Source of the DNA: Sepioteuthis lessoniana | Lineage: Eukaryota; Mollusca; Cephalopoda; Myopsida; Loliginidae | DNA: 64,000 bases | NCBI GenBank assembly: GCA_963585895.1 | Contig: OY757915.1 | Coordinates: 94,190,836 to 94,254,835, forward strand | Direction: 5' to 3' | Translations under genes and position numbers: made by a program | Notes under the pieces: model-generated | Database searches by the model: none | The model's input: the letters and a program-made list of their open reading frames with translations, nothing else | Told to the model about the DNA's origin: nothing | Shown here: positions 57,116 to 64,000 of the stretch, in pieces | Position numbering within the stretch: position 1 is the stretch's first letter | Layout: each line of letters starts with the position of its first letter

Positions 57116-57332
57116 GGGGCACCCAACAAGACCCAAGTTCGATTCCAGGTCGAGTCATATCAAAGACTCAAAAAAATGATACTTGGTACCTCCTTGCTTA
57201 ACTCTCAGCATCAAGAGTAAAGTTGAGCAATCCAGGGAAAGGAGTGGTGCCCTCCCCTACATATCGGTGTTGTAACTATTGAAAAGGAAGCCTTTGGGTC
57301 ACTCTCGACTGTCGGTCGTCAACTTTATTTTT
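57116..57332 (+). repeat. SINE-C copy
   Basis: B box AGTTCGATTCCAGG, body (AGCAATCCAGGGAAAGGAGT) and 3' end GTCAACTTTATTTTTA. The head is 5'-truncated. Confidence 0.75.
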
Positions 57333-57499
57333 ACAAGTCTAACTCGCTAACCTTATGACTAGATGTCCATAATACAGAACTGCGTAATCTTCAAAGTCGC
57401 TTCTATGATTTCCCTACTATTGTGCAAAAGATTGTCCCGTGTTTAAATTTGCTAATCATCACTTACTCTAACACAAGGTTAAAAATGTAGAACACCTAA

Positions 57500-58029
57500 T
57501 GTTATATAATTAAAGAATGTTTTTTATATTAATCATTTTTCGTTAATTATATTTTATCCTTCAGTTTGGTAAGGCTTTGAACTATTTGAGTCTCTGAGTC
57601 CAGGTGCATTGTCATTTGGTGCAGTTTTACACTCGCGTGGAAAGGATATGACAATCCCCATTTGTCATAATAGACCCCCAGACAGGAACTGGGGCTGGAG
57701 TGTGGATGACGTCATGCCCAGAAAGATGGTATTGAAAATTTGAGGATTTTGAAAAGACGTCAGTTGGGTTTTCTACCGTTGAGGCATGCGGTAGAGTTTT
57801 ACGGATCTCGACCGGCAAAGATGAATTGAGATCTTAAACATCACAAGATGCGCCGCACGTTAGGGTGGGATCAGCATAGTCTTTTAAGAATTGTGTTTCT
57901 CTCCTCGTGTCGTCATGGACCGAAGCAAGGAATTAAGAAACCTGTTCGTACCTGAAACGACAGAGTCCGCCTGTATTTGAATATGTATTTGTATTACTTT
58001 TGTGATTGATCTCATCACGGGGTACAACA
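57500..58029 (+). mobile_element. Solo LTR
   Basis: 530 bp, starting TGTTATATAATTAA and ending GTACAACA, the inverse of the LTR pair at 24932-29290. Flanked by CTAA and CTGA, a 4-bp target duplication with one change, in a tRNA-like repeat unit whose sequence resumes on both sides. No internal region remains. Confidence 0.75.
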
Positions 58030-58564
58030 CTGACAAGAATTCAACTCAATAAGCATTGTCTACGAGTTTAGCTCACTAACCCTTAGATTATGTCAAGATA
58101 CACATAATCAATAAAGAGCTAAGACACTTCTATGATTTCCCTACAATTGTGCAACAGATTAATTGGTGTTACATCAACCAAATAACTCGACATTCCTTCA
58201 GTCTTTTATGAATATGACCGACTACCAGTCGTTTTGTTATTGTTTTGTTTTGTTTTGTTTATCCTTGTCTGGTTTTAATCTAATTAAAAATGCAAAACTT
58301 ATAAAGGAAAAAATAGTCCTTTAATGCACAGTCAACAAAACGATTGATGTCGAAATTAAAATAAGTAAGTACTAAACAGACGAAAAACAATGTAAATTAA
58401 TTATGATATGGAATGTGTTAGATTGATGTAAAAGTTTCCAGCACAAATCTCATAAATATCTTTGAATTTTACTCCGATTTATATTGTCGGTTTTACGCGT
58501 TTTTTTTGGGGGGGGTTGAGTCGAGTCCCATTTATGTCATTATTTCATGTCAACGCAGACAAAA

Positions 58565-59190
58565 AATAGTCCATGTGCTTTAATCAAAGAGGCGACATCT
58601 CCACACTAAATAGAAGATCTCTGAAACTTCTAGATAAGTTCAATTACTTCGGAAGCAGCGTCTCATCTGCCGACACGCGACTAGCGAAGGCTTGGACAGC
58701 CATCGATAGACTATCGGCCATATGGAAGTCAGATCTATCAGATAAAATAAAGCACAGTCTTTTCCAAGCAGTGGTCGGGTCCATACTGCTATATAGATGC
58801 ACCACATGGATGCTGACTAAGTTTATCGAGAGAAAGCTTGATAGTAACTGCAAAAGAATGCTGCGAGCTGAATTAAACAAGTCCTGGGGGCCGCATTCTA
58901 CAAAGCAGCTGCTGTACGGACACTTACCCATCTCGAAAGCCATCCAAATTAGACAAGCAAGACATGCGGGACACTGCCGGAGAAGGAAGAGGGAGTTCAT
59001 AAGCGACGTACTCTTGTGGACCTCTTCACACGGACGAGCTATGGTAGGGAGACCTGCTAGAACTAATCTACAACAGCTCTGTACTGATACAGGATGTAGA
59101 GTGGAAGACCTGCCGAAAGCGATGGACGATAAGGACGAATGGCGGAAGAGGGTCAGGGAAATCCATGTTAGCGACACGCCATGATAATGA
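58565..59190 (+). mobile_element. RTE-like LINE, 3' coding end
   Basis: An open frame of 203 codons (58573-59184): MCFNQRGDISTLNRRSLKLL, FNYFGSSV, SILLYRCTTWMLTK, RMLRAELNKSW, RQARHAGHCRRR, HGRAMVGRPARTN. A TGATAATGATGAT tail follows. The 5' part, including the YADD box, is missing. It differs from the 41893 copy at many residues, so they are different insertions of one family. Confidence 0.85.
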
Positions 59191-59427
59191 TGATTTTAAA
59201 CAAAATTCCAGAACCTTAAAAACGTGACTCACCAGAATGCAATCAAGTAATAAAAAATGATTGAGTGATTTTAACAGCTGGTTAACTTGTCTAGGACTAT
59301 TTCATACCGATAAGTTAGCGAATCACGTTCGTTTTATGTTCATTATTCATGTAATTGTTTTTTAAGAGTTTTTTTCATTTCAAGTTTTCCTGTCTGTTGC
59401 TAATTCATACATAACTATATAATTCTA

Positions 59428-59533
59428 AGTAAAGTTGGCGACCGTAGTCGAGGGCGACCCGAAGGCTCCTTTTCAATAGCTCCCTTTTCAATTGATACTA
59501 CACCGAGGTGTAGGGGAGGGCGCTACTCCTTTC
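59428..59533 (-). repeat. SINE-C 3' half
   Basis: From GTAAAGTTGGCGACCGTAGT to GGGCGCTACTCCTTTCCCAG. It abuts a second SINE-C in the opposite orientation. Confidence 0.75.
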
Positions 59534-59762
59534 CCAGTTTGCCAATAGTCCGGGAGACCTGGGTTTAATCCCAGGTCACGTCATACCAAAGACTTTTAAA
59601 ATGGTACTTGATATCTCCTTGCTTATTACTCAGCAATATAAGGTACGTATCAAGGATAAAGTTGAGCAATCCAAAGAAAGGAGTAGCGCCCTCCCCTACA
59701 GTGTAGTAGCTATTGAAAAGGGAGACTTCTGGTCGCCCTCGATTACGGTCGTCGACAATATA
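59534..59762 (+). repeat. SINE-C copy
   Basis: Head with GGGTTTAATCCCAGG, then the body to GATTACGGTCGTCGACAATA. With the previous copy it forms an inverted SINE pair whose 3' halves can pair with each other. Confidence 0.75.
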
Positions 59763-59794
59763 ATTCTAAGTAATTATTTCTATGTAATAATAAT

Positions 59795-59930
59795 GATAAT
59801 AATAATAATAATAGCATTGCTGAGAACGGCCAGAATCCTGAGACGAGTCCAGGAGACTTGAGGAGACTTGCTGTCACTCAAACTTCAGTGAAAAACCATC
59901 AGCTAACGCTGATGTGTAAAAACTCTAAAG

Positions 59931-59979
<49 letters not shown>

Positions 59980-59982
59980 GAA
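59795..59982 (+). mobile_element. LINE 3' tail fragment with (AAT)n
   Basis: Encodes LLRTARILRRVQETW-like residues, then ends in (AATAATAAT)n at 59930-59980. It is the same 3' end as at 60400-60545 and 54420-54530. An (AAT)n also precedes it, so two insertions may have occurred at one microsatellite. Confidence 0.65.
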
Positions 59983-59984
59983 TA

Positions 59985-60550
59985 CAGCAAACTAGTGCAA
60001 AATGAGTAGAAGATTAGACACGACTGGATGGAGAATTGTCCAAGAAATTAAAATTTGACCAGACGAACAAATGGTTTATGCAGAAATCAAAATCCGCCCC
60101 GGAGTATGAGACGCACAAAATTATCTGGGATTTTTAAATACAAATAGATCACCTAATCTCAGCCAGACGCCCAGACCTAATAATAGTCAACAAAAAAGAG
60201 AACTTGCCGAAATGTGGACTTTGCTGTTCCGGCTGACCACAGAGTAAAGTTGAAAGAAAACGAAAAGAAAGATAAGTACCTGGATCTTGCTAAAGAACTG
60301 AAAAAACTGTGGAACATGAAAGTGACGGTCATACCAATTGTAATTGGCGCTCTTGGTACAGTTACTAAAGGATTGGTATAGGGACTGGAGGACTTGGAAA
60401 TAAGAAGATTAGTGGAGACCATCCAAACAACAGATTTATCAAGATCTCAGAATACTGAGAAGACTCCTGGAGACTTGAGGAGATTTCCTGTCACTCAGAC
60501 TTCAGTGAAAGACCATCAGCTAATGTTAGTGAGAAAAATTCCCAAGTAGT
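59985..60550 (+). mobile_element. LINE reverse-transcriptase C-terminal relic
   Basis: Broken plus-strand frames encode NKWFMQKSKSAPEYETHKII, LISARRPDLIIVNKK, VDFAVPADHRVKLKENEKKD, KYLDLAKELKKLWNMKVTVI and GALGTVTKGL, a C-terminal block common in animal LINEs. The exact clade is not assigned. Several stops and a frame change lie within it. The 3' end matches 59795-59930. Confidence 0.7.
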
Positions 60551-60607
60551 AGTAATAATAATCCTTAGTAACTAATTAAAGCTTCAAGTAACTATTCTCA
60601 ATACAAA

Positions 60608-61195
60608 TAATTCATCATCATCATCATCATCATGTCTTGTCGCTTGCACAGATATCCTTGACACTCTCTCGCCACTTCTCCCTATCGTTCATCACCTCCG
60701 GCAGGTCTTCAGGGCTACATTCTGTATCCTCACATAGCTGCTGAATGTATGTTCGAGCTGGTCATCCTGCTTTTGCTCGGCCATATGTGGGGGTCCATAG
60801 GAGTACATCACTTATGAGCTCGTCTCTGCTTCTCCTGCACGTCTGGTTCGTCTAACTTGGATAGTTTTCGTGATGGAAAGCAGGTGGCCGTATAGTTGGT
60901 GCTTTGTTGGGTGTTGCCGCCAGGACTTGTTCAATGTTGCTCGCAACATTCTTGTGTAATTGCCGTCTAGCTTCTTCTCCGGCCGTTTTGTTAGCATCCA
61001 AGTGGTGCATCCATACAGCAGTATCGACACGACCTCTGCCTGGATGAAACCGAGTTTCATTTTATCGGCCAGGTTTGATTTCCATATGATCGATAGCTTA
61101 TCGATAGCTGTCCATGCCTTCGTTAGCCGTGTGTCGATGTCCTTTTCGGTTGATGAGACACTGCTTCCCAGGTAGGTGAATTTGTCAACAAATAA
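60608..61195 (-). mobile_element. RTE-like LINE, 3' coding end
   Basis: Left edge (CATCAT)n is the (ATG)n tail in minus sense. The minus strand encodes KFTYLGSS-like, then MKLGFIQAEVVSILLYGCTT, LEKKLDGNYTRMLRATLNKS and VRRTRRAGEAET, as in the 41893 copy. One frame shift follows near the 3' end. Confidence 0.8.
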
Positions 61196-61199
61196 TTAA

Positions 61200-61735
61200 C
61201 AGTTATATATTATCATGTATTCTTATCTAATACGAATATTTTTCAAAGAGTTCTATTTTACACAGATTGGTTTGGTTTGGTTGGTTTCTTTGTTTAATGG
61301 CATATCAACTCTTTTTAGGTTATTTAATGCCAAAGCCATTCTCCTAGAAGAACAGTACTGGTACTATTTAACCCATAGCTGGGGGAATAAGGGGGTTCAT
61401 ACCTTTCCTAAGGATATTTGCCCGAAAGTGAACGTAATACATTACGAACTCGCGTACTACGATTTCGCAGTCCATCGCTTTAACCATTACACCACGAGGA
61501 CACCCCCCTATTTTACGCTGAGGTAGGATTCTAACAGGTACTACCATTTCATGTCAGAGTGGACCTGTGAGTAAGGGCAATGAAAGGGCACTTTTCAAAC
61601 TTCAGATTTCCAGAACAGCAAATGCAGTTTAGTGTCATAACCAGGACATCTCTTTTAGGTGGCGTCTTAATCCTCAGTAGAGGATGTAGTAAGTATATTC
61701 TTAGCCTCACTGACAGGGTGTGAAAGTTATGCAAG
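61200..61735 (-). repeat. Element D split by a SINE-B
   Basis: Element D pieces lie on both sides of the SINE-B at 61262-61502: AAAGAGTTCTATTTTACA at left and the ACAGGTACTACCATTTC to CACTGACAGGGTG head at right. Confidence 0.65.
61262..61502 (-). repeat. SINE-B, full length
   Basis: Tail GGTTTGGTTTGGTTGGTTTC, body (CCCATAGCTGGGGGAATAAG), and head complement CCATTACACCACGAGGAC. Flanked by a CTATTTTAC duplication (about 61252-61260 and 61510-61518) taken from element D. Confidence 0.85.
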
Positions 61736-62289
61736 TAGCGATTTACTTTCTCTAATTTCATCAACATGCAATCATATCCAATATTGTACGTAAATAATTT
61801 TTAAAAATAGTAATGTTAATTTTCTTATAAATCAAATATTGCAGGATTTTAGAATTTCCAACAGAACCTTATATAATCAAAATTAATAATTATTGGGTAT
61901 GATTTATCACCAAACTCTACAGTGACGAATATATGAATATATCTCAGTCCAAGCACTTGTGGAATGTAACTTAATGGAAAGTAAAAAGATGCGATAACAA
62001 AACAAGTCAGAATTGCAACACTTCATATTGTCTTAATGGAATTAACTTTTATGAATGAACTTTTCGATGAAAAAAAAAAAAAATGGTTACAGTGTAACTC
62101 TTTATGAGCGGTATATTTTTGATATTTTCAAAATAAACAGTTGCTTTTTTTTCTAAACCTAAGATAATAGAATTTTGATATTTCTTGTGGGATTTTGTGT
62201 GATCAAAACGAATACAAATAGATATTATTTATTACCGAACTCTACAACATTTAAACTCCGTAACGAAAATATAAATGTCTTGCAGTCTA

Positions 62290-62430
62290 TGTACTGACCC
62301 AGCCCCTCTGCCAAGGATAGGGTGTGATACATGTTCAATTTTTAAGAGGAATAATGCTGACTGGAATTCAGCGTCTTCCTTCTCCTAGATTATTGAGCAG
62401 CGCTATTCAAAATTGTTGGTACAATTACCG
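62290..62430 (-). repeat. SINE-A 3' relic
   Basis: Minus-sense fragment: CCCAGCCCCTCTGCCAAGGA, then CTTCCTTCTCCTAGATTATT. Flanking 61740-62290 is AT-rich without genes. Confidence 0.6.
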
Positions 62431-62632
62431 GTGCTGGTACACAAGTCCTCGACTGACGGTACGTCGTGAGTTTCTACTTTCGTATTATCATAATATATAT
62501 AACATGTAATGTAAAAATAAAAATGGATAAGATCTTTCAGCATTATTTAATATAATTCTTTTCATGTGCTGTGATATAATACAACTGATAGAAATACTTG
62601 AAACTTGATCAGAAATTGAAGCTATGCCCGAA

Positions 62633-62673
62633 CTCGCTTGCTATTAACTGTTTATGCCTCTTTATAGCAAGCG
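62633..62673. repeat. Short hairpin
   Basis: TCGCTTGCTAT and ATAGCAAGCGA pair perfectly around TAACTGTTTATGCCTCTTT. Its loop shares CTGT-TTATGCCTCTT with the next, larger palindrome. Confidence 0.8.
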
Positions 62674-62683
62674 ATATTGTATT

Positions 62684-62867
62684 AATATTTTACAGGCTCT
62701 GTGCAAAATATTCTTTCTCGTTTTTAAAGTTGATATGAGAAGATATTTAAAAAAAGGAGATGCTCAAACTGTGTTATGCCTCTTTGAGCATCTCCCTTTT
62801 TTTACAATCTTCTCATATCAACTTTAAAAACGAGAAAGAATATTTTGCACAGAACATGTAAAATATT
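62684..62867. mobile_element. Long palindrome
   Basis: Arms of about 80 bp, nearly identical inverted (CTGTGCAAAATATTCTTTCT through GGAGATGCTCAAA on the left), around a 15-base loop ACTGTGTTATGCCTC. It can fold into one long hairpin and abuts the next palindrome at 62868. MITE-like, class unknown. Confidence 0.8.
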
Positions 62868-63142
62868 CTGAGAAATAATTTTTATTTTATTGCGGACTTT
62901 TTGTCCTCATCTTGGTAGTTTTTTGGGGGGTTTTTGGGGGTTTTTTTTAGACAACTATGAAAGGCAGTAATTACTGGGGATACAGTCACAAGACTCAGCA
63001 TTCCTATCCGAGGTCACGGTAAATCACCTGAAGAAGGCCAGAGGGGAAATTTGGCCGAAACGTAGTGAAAGAAGAAACAAAAAACAAAAAACTACCAAGA
63101 TGAGGACAAAAAGTCCGCAATAAAATAAAAATTATTTCTCAG
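62868..63142. mobile_element. Foldback element with hammerhead-like centre
   Basis: Perfect or nearly perfect inverted arms of about 57 bp (CTGAGAAATAATTTTTATTT through CTTGGTAGTTTTTT, mirrored at 63086-63142) enclose 160 bp. The centre has CTGAAGA, a GGCC/GGCC stem and GAAACG (63028-63062), matching a hammerhead core as far as stem II, but no stem III or cleavage site is evident. Confidence 0.75.
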
Positions 63143-63328
63143 ATTAAGAAGCCTCATCTCAAAATGATTCCAATTAAAGACAATTACATGTGAAATATTA
63201 ATACGATATCTATTTATAAATCAAATTCTGTTACATAATTCATCTGATAATTCATAAAATTTGTCTCTTAAATTTTTTTGTTACAATCATTTCTGAAATC
63301 ATCCAATTCAATCTTAAAATTTTTGCTT

Positions 63329-63563
63329 GGTTTGGTTTCTTTGTTTAATGGCATATCGACCTTTTTAGGTAATTTCATGCCAAAGCCATTCCCCTAGAAG
63401 AACAGTAGTGGTACTATTTAACCCATAGCTGGGAGGATAAAGAAGTTCATACATTTCCCTGGGGTATTTGCCCGAAAGTGAACGTAAAAGCACGACTGGA
63501 GTACGAACTCGCTTACTACGAATCTGCAGTCCATCGCGTTAACCATTACACCACGAGGACAAC
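63329..63563 (-). repeat. SINE-B, full length
   Basis: From TTGGTTTGGTTTCTTTGTTT to the head complement CACCACGAGGACAACTCC. Close to the 61262 copy; possible CTTAAAAT duplication at the edges (63314-63321 and 63566-63573). Confidence 0.8.
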
Positions 63564-63889
63564 TCCTTAAAATGTTCGTATTTTTTATCTGATTAGGCCA
63601 TTTGTCCTAAAAATATATTACTCCATTAGCAAACAAAATCCAATAGGCTTAATTTTTAAATTTGTCTTGACAGAAAATTTCCACTTCGAGGAAAAATTTT
63701 GAAAAAAATGTCTACCATTATAAGAAATTCAATTGATTATTTTGAAAGTTTCAGACAGATCATGTCTCATTGTTCCTTCTAGTAAAGTAACCAATCCTAA
63801 TTTATCCAGTCTCTCCCTGTAATTGTAATCTTTTACTTTTCTTTATTAGTTCTGTCACACTTTGTATACCTTTCAATTTCAATATTGAC

Positions 63890-64000
63890 CAAGTCGGCTG
63901 GGGCTGTAGAATACACTGATTGCATCTCTGCAGAAGAGTAAGACCCCACCCTCCATCGAGTGTCCTGATAATGGCACTAATCAATCTGATGATGAGGTTC
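63890..64000 (+). repeat. Element D head, runs off the window
   Basis: CCAAGTCGGCTGGGGCTGTA to CAATCTGATGATGAGGTTC, the 5' end of a copy that continues beyond the window. Confidence 0.75.

Larger units (their letters stand above)
57045..58170 (-). repeat. tRNA-like tandem repeat with insertions
   Basis: Diverged units share TTTCCCTAC-ATTGTGCAA-AGATTAAT, CTTACTCTA-C-CAAGGTTA-AAATGT and CACC-AACAAGAATTCAACTC. In minus sense they carry a tRNA-like A box (GGTTAGTGAGCTAAACTCG) and B box (GAGTTGAATTC). A SINE-C (57116-57332) and a solo LTR (57500-58029) are inserted in two of the units. Confidence 0.6.

Overview
The window is metazoan nuclear DNA: AT-rich, intron-bearing and full of retrotransposons, SINEs and (TA)n, (TG)n and (CT)n microsatellites. 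The one conserved protein gene and the RTE-, I/Nimb-like, mariner and Merlin relics point to an invertebrate. A cephalopod or other mollusc, or a chelicerate, would fit, but the sequence alone does not decide this. There is no bacterial-style gene layout, rRNA or CRISPR.

The only host protein gene I can support is FANCL, the RING-type E3 ligase of the Fanconi anaemia pathway. It lies on the minus strand in two coding exons (17053-16805 and 13424-12576), which join in phase 0 to give a complete 365-residue protein with an ELF domain, a double-RWD region and a C4HC3 RING. A non-coding 5' exon probably ends at about 19115, and an AATAAA follows the stop.

From about 19.85 to 37.75 kb lies a striking structure: roughly 30 tRNA-Trp(CCA)-like modules, all on the minus strand, each with a related spacer and repeating about every 250 bp. 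Several monomer types recur in the same order, giving a higher-order repeat. Two copies (24416-24487 and 31506-31577) are identical and fold as complete tRNAs; a third (33520-33591) is nearly intact; one has anticodon CCC; the rest are decayed. An isolated intact tRNA-Trp lies at 46197-46268 on the plus strand. The array has been a landing pad: a LINE with a 12-bp target duplication and a 5' inversion (20792-23597), a 4.36-kb LTR-bounded element without recognisable genes (24932-29290), a solo LTR and a SINE with its target duplication.

The remainder is mobile-element country. Four modular short repeat families recur. SINE-A, SINE-B and SINE-C have tRNA-like heads. 'Element D' has internal minisatellite-like repeats. 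SINE-B and element D share a 3' tail (ATGCCATAAAACCAAACC-like) with the RNase H-bearing LINE at 20.8-22.1 kb, which marks that LINE as their likely mobilising partner. Other parts are six RTE-like LINE 3' fragments with (ATG)n tails, two Merlin-type DNA transposons with long TIRs, a mariner relic split by a minisatellite and element D, a broken Ty3/Gypsy gag-protease fossil (about 41.7-44.5 kb), and three long palindromic elements. A type I hammerhead ribozyme with a complete conserved core lies on the minus strand at 6747-6792.
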